A DNA stretch of 64,000 bases from Pachyseris speciosa (lineage: Eukaryota; Cnidaria; Anthozoa; Scleractinia; Pachyseridae). This document shows positions 1 to 12,083 of the stretch, in pieces. Within the stretch, counting starts at the first letter, position 1. Every line of letters starts with the position of its first letter. The notes under the pieces are model-generated. The model saw only the letters and a program-made list of their open reading frames with translations. It was not told the origin of the DNA and searched no databases. Both the position numbers and the translations under genes were made by a program. The stretch lies in assembly GCA_016490735.1 (NCBI GenBank), contig JAEMWC010000625.1, positions 235,001-299,000 on the forward strand, in the 5' to 3' direction.

Positions 1-1447
1 ATTATTTGGTTTTGTCATTAATTTGGTGTATATACCCTGTGCTGTCGTTGCATTTTGTTGAATTGTATGGTCAGATACCATAACACTTATTTTACTGAAT
101 AATATAAGACTTACTCTATAATTATAACAAAGAAATAAATACAAAAACAAAACAAAAACGTTATACAATTAGAATATAATAAGAATAAGAATAGAAACAA
201 TAAGAAACTAATAAATGTTAGAAACAAGAGTTACAAAGTAGTGTAATCAAAGATATCAGTTAGTTGTTATATAATTATATAACTGCAGAAAACAAACCAA
301 CAAAGGATGTTGAATAAAAATATTGTACTACTTTTATTTTTGGTCACAGCAATTTTGTTTTATGATTTAGTGTTTGAACTTACTTGGCTTGTTCCTGAAC
401 AATGCCACTACATTATGCATGGTGTAATAACAGTGTTGCATCGCCATGTTATAATGACAGCTCTTTTTCGATCCTTTCCAAAATTTACAAGGCTGCCCTA
501 TACCCTTTACATCACCTCTGATGAGTATCATATTTCAACTAAAAAAACACCACTCCTGTACAGTGTGGCTGGTGCTCTACAAACACATGGTTTCAAATTT
601 GGGTGTAGTTGAATGGTTACTGTTATTGTTAATAAGCTTCTTTTTTTTGCAGGTTTAGTTTAATACACTTCCATCATACCATCCTTGCAAACTTATTTTA
701 TTCAACTTTTACTATTACATGTATGTGTATTGTGATCACAATTTTTGTCCTAATGAACTGGGAAATGATATGCAGAACATGTTCAAAGCAAATTGTCAAG
801 TACAACAAAGACTCAATTACATATTGGAAATCATACTGTGCCCTGCAGTTGTTCTTCTGAGGTTGTTTTTGTCCCCACTTGAACCACTTTAAAAAACTTG
901 TTTACCTGTCAAGCCACAACCAAAATTCTCCCTTGTGCAATATTTTTGGAGTCTAGCATCAAAAGTTTTTCTTTCCACTGTTATGACCACATGTCTCTTG
1001 CTTTATTACAGCATCTTGTTAAACCTTGGTACTACTCAAACTCTGTTGGCGGTGTCCAAACAGTCCGAACATTATTCTGTTACCATGTACTCAGCAGGCA
1101 TTTTACTCATTGTAATAGCAGTTGGTGAAAACTTTGATGCTACCTCCAATGATTCCACAGGCATTCCCCTGTTCTTCCCAGTTATCTACCTTTTACTTGG
1201 TCTGATGTTGGCTTATTCTTGTGTCAAAATGGTTGAATTTCACCACTCTGGTTTTCTCTTTAGTATGGTCCTCAGGTCTAAAAGATTTGTTACATCTATT
1301 TTGGTTATAGATGTAACAGGAAAGTCTTTCTCCTTTACCTTTGCACCATAATTATGCAACTGTTTTGGACTTGTGATCACAAGTTAATTCCAAATTTAAC
1401 TTTAGTTAACAAGTGATTTATACTGGCTATCAAACTGTGGTAAACTT
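1..1447. other. AT-rich non-coding or strongly decayed sequence
   Basis: No feature with convincing coding character was found. Open frames at 307-612 and 898-1351 on the plus strand are short, rich in Leu/Phe/Tyr/Cys and overlap each other in different frames, as expected from AT-rich DNA. The minus strand of 900-1,350 reads as several short basic stretches separated by stops and could be the remnant of an old gene, but nothing identifiable remains. Confidence 0.4.
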
Positions 1448-1688
1448 TTGCACAATTTTGTGCCATTAAAGGAAATAACAGGGGTGGTAATCATGAATGG
1501 ACATTTAACTGGAGGTGTAAAGTGTTGCCTAAAGGGCTGTGAAAATGAGGAAGGATCCCATAAATTTGACAGCATGATTGGGAGGTATGAAGTGAAATGT
1601 AGCCCTCAAGACCTTAGTGTTAACATGGAAAACAACACAAATCTAAGGGTGTGTGATAAACAATATGCAAGTTTAACATCCAGGGCAT

Positions 1689-1799
1689 CCAGTTGCTCGA
1701 AGCACGGTTAGCACTAACCAGGGTTAAAAACCATGACAACCTATAGGTTTTAATACATCTTAACCAATGGTTAGCGCTAACCATGCTTTGAGCAACTGG
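1689..1799. mobile_element. Small palindromic MITE
   Basis: The left arm (CCAGTTGCTCGAAGCACGGT..., 1,689-1,719) and right arm (1,769-1,799, ending GAGCAACTGGG) are imperfect inverted repeats of about 30 bp, both containing TTAGC(A/G)CTAACC. The element has no coding capacity. It lies between two coding-like blocks of the decayed gene, so it is probably a later insertion. Confidence 0.65.
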
Positions 1800-3296
1800 G
1801 CCCAGAGGGATAAGCCTGCTAAAGGTAAAAGTTCCTCAAAATCTCGAAGTGATGACCAGCTTGACATTCTAAAGGTAAATCCTTGCATTGTGACATGTTC
1901 ACAGTGCAAAAATGAGGTATGCCTTTCAAGCGACCTTCCCTGCAAAAAAAAACAACATAAGTGTATTTAAAAACCAGTTTATTGTGGCATGTAACTTTGG
2001 ATGAACAGAATGGTAATAAAACTGATTTTGTGGTTACCTTTATAAACACATGGATTCTCATGATGAATCTCGTGTAAGCTACATATGCATGTCATGCCAG
2101 CCTTTCTTCCTTAAGTCTGTTAAAAAGGAGGATGAGTATAGGAAAGCTCAAATTATGTTTGAAAAAGCAGAAAGATGTGACAATCCCACAAGCGGATCTG
2201 ATCCTGTCACTGACACTAAACCACCTGCAGGATTTGATGATTCCATTCAAACATCAAATTAAAAGATTGATGACACAGAAGAAAAATATGAGTTGCCTGT
2301 AGTTTCCCAATTAAAAGCAGGGATTTTTACATAAGGGTTATTACAGCTCCTTAAATATTACAGACCAATGACAAGCGATGAAAATGAATGCTATGCTCAT
2401 GGAGAATATCTCTCTGAGCCTCTACACCTACATGCATATACAATCTTTCAATCTGTTCTTCATGCCATCTTTCCGTGGACAATAACATTTTCAAATTCAA
2501 AAAACAACCAATGACAGTCTGAAGGTTGTTCTTTCTAAACCAAATATAACAAATTAATGGTGTTGGTATACCAAACTTCTTTTTCCTTCCCTCGAAATTA
2601 TCTATTGCAAGTGATGACATCTGTCATTTTACAGTACAAATCCTGGGGAACAGGGTGAAATATGGGGAACTCCCACACATCATCTTTGAGCCAAATATTT
2701 TCAAATCTGCTCTTGATGTGATACTGAAAACAACTGATGACTTACATGTTTCACTTTGTCCTGGTATCAATGATCCAACACTGATTAATACTGGTATTGC
2801 TGAAAGTAAGAAAAAAACTTTGTCATACCAAGTTGACTCACAAGGGTCATTGCAAAAACACCCTTCTCCTGACACTTTGCAATCCAAAAACAGCTCGTGA
2901 TTTCTCATGCTGAACTCATATAATCAAAGAAATTGTTGAAAAACACAAAACACTGCTTTCACTTACTGACAATAAGACCAAACTGGTAAACATCAAAGCT
3001 ATTCTTCAGCACCACAACATCTCCATACCACCAAACATGAAAAAAGCTGACTTAAAGGTACTTTTACTGCAGCAAGTGTAATCCAACCCCAACTGTACCT
3101 ATAACATTTGTATCTGATTGCAGCATAGAGAATTTTACTGCAGCTCCCAAGAAAAACAGCTGCAACAAGACCCCTCAACCACTAACTGACTTTGTCCCTG
3201 TGACAAAGATTCAATGATAAACTTGGTGAAAACACAGGAAACCATCAAGCTATCAGAAAGTGAAAGTATCAAACGACTGGACCTAACACCAATGAA

Positions 3297-3326
3297 ACAT
3301 GGATATACAGTACACCTGTATATCCA
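3297..3326. repeat. Perfect hairpin, 12-bp stem
   Basis: ATGGATATACAG and its exact complement CTGTATATCCAT flank a 5-base loop. The segment is followed by a further partial copy of the tacTGTACACCTG unit. It probably arose by local duplication and inversion. Confidence 0.6.
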
Positions 3327-3784
3327 TATACTGTACACCTGAGAGACACCCACAAAGAAACAAAAAGGAAACAAACCAACGCAAAATCCACCAACAGAAC
3401 TACAAATGACAGTGAGGAGAGAAGAAGTAGAAGACCTACCCCATTAAGCAATCCAAACTGAAATCATTCAAACAAATGATTGGTGCTCTGGAAAAAAAGT
3501 ACTTTCCCCCACCAGTGATAGTGAAGAATTACGACTTTAAACTGTTAGATGATTTAAAAACATTGTTCCAAAAACTTGATGAGCTCACTGAAAGTGAAAA
3601 GCAATTTATGTCCACAAAATTGTACATGTCTGACTTCTTTGACAAATCAAATGACTATCAAATGGCAAAAACAACAAAATTATGGGAGTACAGAGAATTT
3701 GACAGATCACTAACAGCACAATCTGGAAATGATCAGGATCACTTGGAGCAAGTCAGACATTTCATTTTAAAGAATGGTTTCTAA

Positions 3785-4585
3785 TAAAGAAACGTCTAAG
3801 GAAGTTATTTTCCCACAGAATATAGGATTTACAGTACTAAGCTCCTTGCCAGTTTAATTTATGAAAATTATGTGTACCTAAGTACGAAATAGAAATCAAG
3901 GTAGCCAGTTGCACTGCTATGTAGCATTATTGGATACCTAAATTGAATCCGTTTTTTTTTTTGGTAAAAACTACTACTTTAGACGATATCATTTACAAGT
4001 TAAGGTAAAGGCTCGAGAAAAAAAAATGTACTAGCGAAAGGAGAACACTTACCAAATCTGCTGGTATAACATACGCCTGTTTTATCCGTTCGACCGCTTT
4101 CAGATCTTTGAGGAGATTGATATGGCGAACCATATGAGGTGAGGATCTGAAACTCCACGCACACAAATCCTAATATATCCTTTGCTGAACCTCCTATTCT
4201 TGAGCCTAAAGAACTTTTCCTTGCGGCGCATTGGCCCTCGAAAGTTCCACCGGCTTATCAGATTATTCGACAAATGTGAATGACGACAGAAACTTTTCGT
4301 TAAAATTCATCCAACTTTTTAGAGTTTGGTCGACAAATAAGCCAAATAAAGGAGTTCGATAACATATAAAACCTCATTATCGGCAAACGTAAGCAGGTTG
4401 AGCGAGATATCCATGGAAAAATCTTCATTTTTAACAGCGCCTTCTTCGAGAAGTTTGGGCGCCATTTTGAATATCATCCAACCGAAACGTGACGTCACAC
4501 TGGGAATGAGGTTCCTTGGAGACTGATTAATATCACTTGTGCCAGTTTTCAGAAAGTTGCTAAAATTGCCCTCGTCGCGCAAAAC
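3785..4585. other. Non-coding stretch
   Basis: Neither strand shows a convincing coding frame, RNA gene or repeat here. The minus-strand frame that extends into the (TAA)n tract is a low-complexity artefact. Confidence 0.4.

Positions 4586-4650
<65 letters not shown>
4586..4650. repeat. (TAA)n microsatellite
   Basis: About 21 perfect ATA/TAA triplets. It generates a spurious poly-tyrosine frame on the minus strand. It lies about 50 bp beyond the 3' end of the adjacent SINE. Confidence 0.95.
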
Positions 4651-4698
4651 TACGATTTATTAGCAGTACTTCCACAAGGTGGCTCTTCGCCTACTAAT

Positions 4699-4896
4699 TA
4701 CAAATCTCAAATCAAATCAAATAAATCAAATGTTGGTTTTTGAGGAGAGGGGAAAACCGAAGTACCCGGAGAAAAACCTCTCGGAGCAGAGTAGAGAGCC
4801 AACAAACTCAGCCCACATATGACGCCGAGTCCGGGAATCGAACCTTGGACACATTGGCGGAAGGCGAGTGCTCTCACCACTGCGCCAACCCTGCTC
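4699..4896 (-). mobile_element. tRNA-derived SINE
   Basis: Read on the minus strand, the element starts GAGCAGGGTTGGCGCAGTGG. It carries a Pol III box A (TGGCGCAGTGG, complement of 4,877-4,887) and a perfect box B (GGTTCGATTCC, complement of 4,834-4,844), followed by a non-tRNA body and an A/T-rich tail of TTTGATTTGA-type repeats. Box spacing and sequence are those of a tRNA gene, but the tRNA cannot fold into a normal acceptor stem and continues into the SINE body. It is therefore a short interspersed element and not a tRNA gene. No target-site duplication could be assigned with certainty. Confidence 0.85.
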
Positions 4897-5714
4897 ATAT
4901 AAGTGATTATAATCCTTAATTTTACAAGGATTCATTTCGATTACGTGTTAATAACATAAGGGCAAACGTTTCTTTCAGTTCTTAACACTGTAGAAACACA
5001 GACGTCGAAAAACATGTACAGTCAGCCAAGCGGAGGAAAAAACATTCGGTCGCTTGCAAAACAACAGAGAAACAATTCAACTAGCTACTTCTTTGTGTCC
5101 AAAACGAGTAGATTTTTATTTATATCTATTCGAGACAAAAATACAAGTTTCATTCCCGAACAAAAGTAACAACGATTAAATCAAATGCTAAACTTCAATT
5201 TATTTCAGTTACCTGTGTTGTCGAGCTTTCTACCACTTGAAAATATGCATCGATCCACTATAGTAAGAACGCGTGTTTACAAAAAGAGCAAACGGTTTGT
5301 CCAAAGAAAGAACTTAGAGCTACTCCTTCCTCCTATTAATGCCGGTGAGTTGTTAAGTGAACTTTCTTGGTGAGCTACAAGATGCCTCGGTAAAGTAAAC
5401 AAGCCCTTGAAGCGTTAAATCATTTTGTTTTTCAACCACACAATCCGGGCGCCTTACGAGTGGATCCAAAATTTAAGAATTTCCTGAGAAAAACCTTTTG
5501 CTCTGCCATTTTATCAGTTGAAAATTCATCTTACGGAATATCTTTTAAGTAGTTCTTGAGTTCCTTTTACGCGAATTAAAGGACAGAAAGTGAACTTCGA
5601 AGAAGATGAAGTTGTTTCGCTTAAAATGAAGAAATCAACTGAATGTGAAATCTCGAGCCGAAGAAAGTGCGCGAAAAATTAAGCCTCGTTTTGGTCTGGG
5701 TGTCCCACAACTGG
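4897..5714. other. Non-coding stretch
   Basis: The only open frame (5,185-5,373) is short and shows no family resemblance. Nothing else was found in this interval. Confidence 0.4.
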
Positions 5715-5925
5715 CTTGAACCAGCGATACAATCGAAAACTAGTACCTGGTCAACGGTCAACTTAAAAAAACAGCTGACCTCGATGGTCTTAACTTAAAC
5801 CCGCGATACAATCGAAAACCAGTACCTGGTCAGCGGTCAACTTCATAAAACAGCTGACCTCGATGAGGTCTTAACTTTAGCCCGTGATATGGTCCCGTAA
5901 TACTGGTCAGCGGATACCGTGTTTT
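5715..5925. repeat. Tandem repeat, period 79-81 bp, about 2.6 copies
   Basis: The phrase GCGATACAATCGAAAAC starts at 5,724 and 5,803, and a diverged copy (GTGATATGGTCC) starts near 5,884. Each copy is followed by 'ACCTGGTCAnCGGTCAACTT' and 'ACAGCTGACCTCGAT'. Copies are about 85-90% identical by eye. It has no coding function. Confidence 0.75.
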
Positions 5926-8050
5926 GACAGGTGTCAATTGGCAATAGCATGGATGTCCAATGTCAAAGATGTGCGCTCTAAACTAGCCTGCCAGTTGGAG
6001 TATGGCCGACATTTCGAATCGCATACATGGAAGGGCGGATGTACGGACGTACGTACGACGTTCGTACATAGTATGTACGCCTTACGTACGGTGACCAAAA
6101 CCAGGTTTTCTCGAATAGATGGGTTACCATATTTTCTTAACCATGGTGCTCCGTTTGGGGGCCGTTCGGGCCGCCGGAGTCCCCGCTATAAAAATGGGTG
6201 GTCACCGAGCTCGTTTCTTTGCAACACGACGTCAAAGGGGAAAAGCCCAATGTCAAGGCAAATACGCCATGTTTCTAATGTGCGCGCACACGAGCTCACG
6301 CTAGACGACCCCATAAATCATGCGCAGTAAGGATGCGTATTGCAATTGTAAGGAATCGCCTTCCGCTTATATTATTTGCTATTTCACTTCACTTCCTTTT
6401 CCGTGATTCAGCGTAATTTCATAAAACTCACCACAATGATGCTATTGTTTAACTCTTTTTCTACAGATGATTTAGTCGCCATGTTTGCAATTTCTGGTGG
6501 GTAGGAGGTCAAATGGACGTGGCTATTCCATATAAGGGGTTACCACGGAGATTTCGCTGGTCTACAACACCGAAGGCTCTACCTTTGTTGTCACGCTTGT
6601 CACGCTAGCTGTCGTTTATTTGTAACCGATCACTGCAGCTACAATTCTTTACTTCTTTGATTTATAAGTGTGCTTTTCGAGCCATTTTGAACTCAGAAGC
6701 CCCCTTCCTGGCATCAAAAACCTGGGTTGATGGGTAGAGGTAATACTTTGAAAGAAAACATAGGTGAGAAGCAATTTCACACGAAGTGGGCCGCTCATAG
6801 TATTCGAGCGAGTGATGGCAATTCAAGGAGTGAAGTTGTGTCTTTAGTCTTTTTGTGAGTGGATTCTTGGACCTGATATGGCACTTTTGGCCAGTTTTGA
6901 CTTGTAAATAATAGAATCGGTGCAATATTTTGCCAGTAGGACCGGATGGCTCGACAATTATAAGAAAATATGTGAAATGGAAATTGGTGGACTTCCATAC
7001 TGCTGTTAGGCAAGAATATCCCAGAATTCGTTTGGGTCCCAACGTGAAAATTATAGACCGTGAGAGCAACTGAAATCAAATAGCGTTAACCACGTCGCGC
7101 TAAAGAAGTGAGCAAGAAAGAGTGGAACAAATTGCAAGACGCGGAGTCGAAATTTGTCGCCAATGTTAACTTTCAACTTCAATAGGAATTTTTGTCTTAA
7201 AAACTTCAAGACAAAGTTGCGGAATTTTGGAATTGTTTCAGGGCGATTTTGGTTTTCAAAGAGAATAAACATTCATATGAAGTGAAAATTGGGAGTTTTG
7301 GTCATGTTCTAGGGTGATACAAATTAAAAAGGTGATCTTTTGGCAACAACAGTGGTTCATTTTAACCACAGTTCTGGATTTAGGAACGTTGCAGGTTTTG
7401 AAAGCATTGGTCTTATACAACCAATATTTTGGTGAGTGGTAGAAAAAGAGCTAAGATTTTTTTGGTGCGGACAAACTGTTGTCAAGAGGTTTGCGCGGTG
7501 CGAAGAAAGTATGCGCACTAACAATAGGAGGTACCGTCGTTAAGTCATATCCCTTCTGATTTACCCTAATCTCCTAAACCAGGAGATATTCAGCAATTGC
7601 ATTTGGCTAGCATATACTTACATAACTCTCAACACAGTGGAACCAATAAGACGTATTTCTTAGCAAATCATTTCGCAAAAACATCTTTTCTTATCTTTTG
7701 CAGAAAAGCAACGTTGTAGAAGTAGTTTCAGTATGTACACTCATAGCATTGCAATGTAGCCATTGCAATGCAGCCATCGCGAAATCAAAATTTTTCTTCT
7801 GGAAAGCAATTTTTATTCCCAAAAGAGTTGCAGTTCGTGAGAAAACGTCTTCAAAGAGTATACAATGTTTATAAACAAGACTTTTCGCTATATATACCTG
7901 AATGATAGGAATCAAGTCTATTTTCTTGGGAGTACCGAACCAGGAGAACGAATCCAGAGTAAAAAGCCTCTCCCTGCAAATAACAGTTTATTGTTAATCA
8001 ATATTGGTGATATTATGAAAGGTGTTCGTCATCGTGGTTTCAAATGATAG
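5926..8050. other. Non-coding, repeat-derived sequence with one transposon-end copy
   Basis: This holds a CGTACG-rich patch (about 6,040-6,100) and a CpG-rich segment (6,130-6,330). A block at about 6,355-6,455 is clearly similar to about 12,870-12,965 (both contain 'TTCAGCGTNATTTCATAAAAC'). At about 7,485-7,541 lies a second copy of the right terminus of the TTAA element found in the array (ends CAATAGGAGGTACCGTCGTTAA, compare 13,130-13,153). The minus-strand frame 6,662-7,069 (135 codons) has no recognisable domain and is probably open by chance inside a repeat. The left end of this second element copy was not found. Confidence 0.45.
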
Positions 8051-8217
8051 CTGAGTTCATCTTTTGTCTCACGATTGAGTCACAAAGATGTGGATCGCGA
8101 CGTTTCGACCGCTATACTGCTGGTCTTCATCATCTTCATGAAGACCAGCAGTATAGCCGTCGAAACGTCGTGATCCACATCTTTGTGACTCATTCGTGAG
8201 ACAAAAGATAAACTCAG
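8051..8217. mobile_element. Fold-back element with 80-bp arms
   Basis: Arms 8,051-8,130 and 8,138-8,217 are inverted repeats with only a few mismatches around a 7-base loop. Each arm carries the series AGACCAGCAGTATAG...GTCGAAACGTCG, preceded on the minus strand by ATGATGA. This resembles the CUGAUGA-stem II-GAAA core of hammerhead ribozymes found in Penelope-like elements and retrozymes, with the invariant C replaced. There is no coding capacity. Confidence 0.7.
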
Positions 8218-8733
8218 GTATCAATATTGGTGATGTTTTCGTTTAGTGCCTTCGTTGTCAGCGTTTCAAACAATTTCTTGCAAGTCGTCTGCGCTTAATT
8301 TCAGACTAGTTGCTTAATCTTCCAGAGATTCGAATTCTACACAGGCAGATTACAGGACATGAGTTCAGCATATAATAATTTTAGCTTTTTTTCATAGTTA
8401 GGGCGGTAAGTGCCAACTACAAAACTAAAGTTGAAAGCAATAAACCCCTGCATGTCGCCCTCTTCCAACTTGCCACAAATTTTTGCATAAATAAAATTTT
8501 TTTCTGTCTAAATCGAAAAACAAGTGCTCATCATACCTCACACACAAGCTTTCCGCTTGGTGACAGCTCTGAGAAAAACAATTTCCCTGCAATTGAGCAG
8601 AAGTGTGTGTTAAAAATTAGAATATAAAATAAATAAAAAGTATTACAATAACATATAATTTCGATGTTATACATAATTTATTTTAACATGTAAAATAATA
8701 TAATAATATGAAGCATGCAGAATGTTTGAAACT
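8218..8733. other. Non-coding stretch upstream of the array
   Basis: AT-rich, with no coding frame or repeat recognised. It ends where similarity to the 3-kb array unit begins (CATGTTC...TAAAGTTAACTTGC). Confidence 0.4.
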
Positions 8734-10239
8734 CATGTTCTCTAAAGTTAACTTGCAACCACAGTTGGGCCTTTCCCACGAAAAGTCTAGACAAAGACTT
8801 GGGGTATGGTGAATAGTCGTGTGCACTCAGTCGAGTGCTTCACTCTGTTTTCGTGAGTCCCGTGGAATAAAATTGTTTGAAAACTACGAAGATTCACTAA
8901 TGGGGTCACCAGCTGGGCATAACGTCCTCTGCTAATTTAAGCTTTTGCGCCTTCTCAGCCATGTTTCAGGCTTGAACATTGCACAAGAATGGCGTCTCAG
9001 AGACCTTTTGGCCGCGCGCAAAATATCTCAGATTTCAGGCTAAGGCGGGAATTTTGGAACTCCTACAAATGGTCAATCCTTGACAAGAAAAGGAAGGAAA
9101 TGACTGAAAATGAAATTAGGGGATTATAAGCTATCTAAAAACGTAAAAATAATTGCATGGTAGTTAATTTTTGATTCAGGTGCACCTTTAACAACAGCAG
9201 CGTTTAATCTTCCTGTAACACCGTCTGAAAAACAAAAAAAGCCCTTCCTAAAATTGAATTACTGAGTCAGGAGACAACAATTATTACCACAAAGTTTTCG
9301 TCTCCAAACCATATAAAAATTTTCATTTGAAAATGTAAGAAATATACATCAAATCCGTTCAATGGCCGGTACTCCAACCTTTCAAGTTGATGTTATATAA
9401 TTTTCACGTGATATTGTATGCTTTACAAGTTCTTTACAAGTTGTATCTCGTTAAAAATTAATGCGTCACCGAGAACATTTCCGAAAGTCTGTCAGATGTT
9501 TTAAGCCATTGAATGCTAAGATCAATAAAGACGATGACGAACATTTGAGTCAGAACAAAACATTTTAAATATATATAGAATTAGGCAGATCACACTAAGG
9601 TGGCATCCCTTCACCAGTCTTTCGACAGTTTACACATCTTTGTGTGCAAAGGCGAATATTTCCTCTTTTGTTTGTGTGATGCATTGCCCTTAAGTTCAAA
9701 CTGCTCTTCTAAATCACTTCAAAATATCCGAATTTATTCAATTTTTTAAGTTCTGGAACGAAGAAACTTATTGTGTATACCAAGTTGTTCGATGAGACTT
9801 TCTTAAGGCAAGATTCCCTTTGTCGTCAACTGAAGGTCCAATTTTCTTATCAACTTGCTTTTATCATGATGGAGAGCTTCGTTTAGTGTCTTTCTGTTCA
9901 CATTATTTACGAGGAAACATGGAGATGGAAACCGTTTAGACAACAGCCTTACTTCGCTAACAATGATTTTAAACAACTTCGACTCCACTTTTTGTAACGG
10001 GTTGATCATCACATCAGGATCAAAAATATCTCAACAAAGCAAAAGTATTTATATTCGATTCAGCTCAAACGGCTTACCCGAGAAAGGACCCCAAAGCAGT
10101 TCCCTTTTCCAGTTGAGCTACTAAGCACTTGTAAAAGTTTTGTTGGAAGCAATAAGCCTTCAGCAGCGTTCGTGCTTTAAGAGTTACATTGCGATAATCA
10201 CCCAAGGAAAACTGACTGATGCCTTAATATATACTTTTA

Positions 10240-10563
10240 CTACATGAGCCACATGTCAACATATTGCAATAATAATTTGTGGACTAGAGCCCCCATGTCG
10301 ACTTCATCTAAATTCAGTTCAACAATGACACATAGCAGGACCAAATTATCCCCCAACGTTTTATTTTCACTGTCATAATTTAACCACATTGCCTTTATAT
10401 TGGCTGCCACAGTTGAATTACTTTTGGCTTCACTTAATTTTAGCATGTGAAGGCTTGTCTCTAGATAAAACAAAATCCTAGCCACTGTTAAAATAACAAA
10501 CCTGGTCAGTTCACCAGCACAAGCAAACTCCAAAAACAAAACGTCTAATACAGTCGAGTGCAC
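10240..10563 (-). CDS. 107-codon open frame in array unit A, unrecognised
   Basis: The frame runs from an upstream acceptor-like 'TTGAACAG|GTGCACTCGACTG' through a Leu/Ala/Glu-rich helical sequence (motifs LEFACAGELTRF and LDEVDMGALVHKLLLQY) to a stop after DMWLM. The GTG at the start follows an AG, so an internal exon is more likely than a true start codon. The same frame is open in unit B with conservative amino-acid changes. In units C-H it is broken by loss of one C in a CCCCC run. No domain is recognised. It may be an exon of a host gene captured by the array. Confidence 0.35.
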   Translation of the reverse strand: MHSTVLDVLFLEFACAGELTRFVILTVARILFYLETSLHMLKLSEAKSNSTVAANIKAMWLNYDSENKTLGDNLVLLCVIVELNLDEVDMGALVHKLLLQYVDMWLM

Positions 10564-11761
10564 CTGTTCAGTTTAACAGTCCTGATGGTCATCGGTTTCC
10601 AAAACGTTCGGTGTTTTAAAATGAACTAATTATGTTTATGTTGACGTCCGCACAGACAAGTTTTAACTGTGAAGTAATTAAGTTTCTCAAGTCTCACAAA
10701 AGGCTAGTTCCGAATTGTGGAAGAACAAAAGAACCAGGTCTAGGTTCAGGGGAAGTAGTTAAGGACGGTGCCTCCTAATACGAAGATATTTTTTCGTGGA
10801 TTATCACTATGCTAAAATGTAGATGTTGGTAATGGCTAACGAAAATTGATAAAAAAAATTGGGGATAACCATGCATTTTTCAGAGATAATTAAGTTCTAA
10901 GTTGCAAAAATTAGAGACGTAGTATTTGTTTTCACAAAAAAGAAAAGAAGAAATATTTTTCTGAACATTTCCTTAGAATTCCTGTTTACATATACCGAGG
11001 CAACAACAAACCACAAGCTTTGAAACACATAACAACTGGTGATATAAAAACTATTTTTTATGTGGTATTTATTACAAAATCATTGCATTGGAGGCATTTT
11101 TGGCCCTAACTGCTCCCTTTTAGTTGAGCAAAACACAGGCTAAATGTATTTTCCGAATTACGAAAAAATCACCATGTGTTGAGTAGGCCTACCACTTTCG
11201 TTTTGTGAGGTGAAAAGTGGGGGTCACCATGCGTTTTTTTCGAGCTAAATTGGTTATTTTCTACTTTTAAGGCGCTGTTTTGTGGGCTTGAGACAATTTT
11301 TGCTCTACCCCCTCCCTAGAAAGTGAAATATTTACATATTTTTCCTTGGGCATGCTGGGATATCCAGTATGGCGACACATGCTGGAACAAAAAGTTTTCT
11401 TGATTCTTCGGGAATTAGAGGACATTTTTTCAATGAAGATGGCTTTGAATGCTAAGAGCAAATTCGAAGACGTTTTGAGATGTGCATTTTGCGTAAGTTT
11501 CAAAGTTTTTTCCAGTGTAACTTGCCCTTTTAGGCTCTGGCGAAGTGGAAGACAAACACGTACGTAATATCACGTTTTGTAGTTTTGTCCATTACTTTCG
11601 CAGTTGTTTCTTGTGGTTGTATTATCTTTCTGGAAGGAGTTTTGAAATGCATAAAAACTACGCAGTTTGAGAGTCAGTATTCATGATTCCTTGCTTCTGA
11701 TTTTCGCATTCCGTTATTCAGGCCAATTAAGTTCAAGCTTTTAATCATTTACGAAGGTAAG

Positions 11762-11829
11762 ACATATGGGTTATTGGCCAAGCGTGAGGTCAAGATGGCG
11801 GGATATTGGCCAAGTTCTTTTTTTCCGTG

Positions 11830-11862
<33 letters not shown>

Positions 11863-11940
11863 CACGCAAAAAATGAACGAGGCCAATATCCCGCCATCTT
11901 GGCAGAACAAGCGTGGTCAATAAAGGATTTATTATATGAC
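11762..11940. mobile_element. Palindromic MITE nested in the insertion
   Basis: The left arm (GTCAAGATGGCGGGATATTGG...TTTATGGACC) and right arm (GGTCCATAAACACG...CCAATATCCCGCCATCTTGG) form a nearly complete palindrome about a small GAC/GTC-rich loop near 11,845. There is no coding capacity. Confidence 0.7.
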
Positions 11941-12083
11941 TCAAAGGACGCAATTAAAAGATAGTAAAACGCGGGAAGAACGGGCTATCCCGAGCGGTCA
12001 AGATGGCTCCATCTTGACCTCGCGGGTAGCCAATCACAGCAGGAGAATTGATTCATCTTGACCGCTGAAAGAGCTAGTCATAT

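Larger units (their letters stand above)
1448..3784 (+). pseudogene. Unrecognised gene remnant (possibly multi-exon) with Cys-rich segments
   Basis: Plus-strand coding-like blocks follow one another: 1,448-1,711 (motif GGVKCCLKGCENEEG), 1,800-1,970 (TCSQCKNEVC, then DLPC), 2,050-2,262 (YICMSCQPFF, then an acidic Ser/Thr-rich part), 2,640-2,900, about 2,930-3,080 (KADLKVLLLQQ, SAP-like in character) and 3,476-3,784 (charged helical C-terminus ending KNGF). The CxxC pairs suggest a zinc-binding N-terminal region; this is inference. The blocks are separated by stops and frame changes and no clear GT/AG exon set was found, so this is either a decayed copy of a repeated gene or a spliced gene whose introns I cannot place. 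A small MITE (1,689-1,799) splits the first two blocks. The domain family is not recognised. Confidence 0.4.

Noticed and set aside
4319..4675. 118-codon minus-strand frame
   Set aside because: Most of it is a tyrosine run from the (TAA)n microsatellite.
4834..4887. Possible tRNA gene on the minus strand
   Set aside because: Box A and box B are present, but no acceptor stem closes and the sequence runs into a SINE body, so it was called a SINE.
6119..6304. 61-codon Arg/Ala-rich frame
   Set aside because: It is short, in a CpG-rich repeat, and overlaps a longer frame of equally poor coding character.
6662..7069. 135-codon minus-strand frame
   Set aside because: It lies in repeat-derived DNA next to a transposon end, has no domain, and overlaps another equally open frame.
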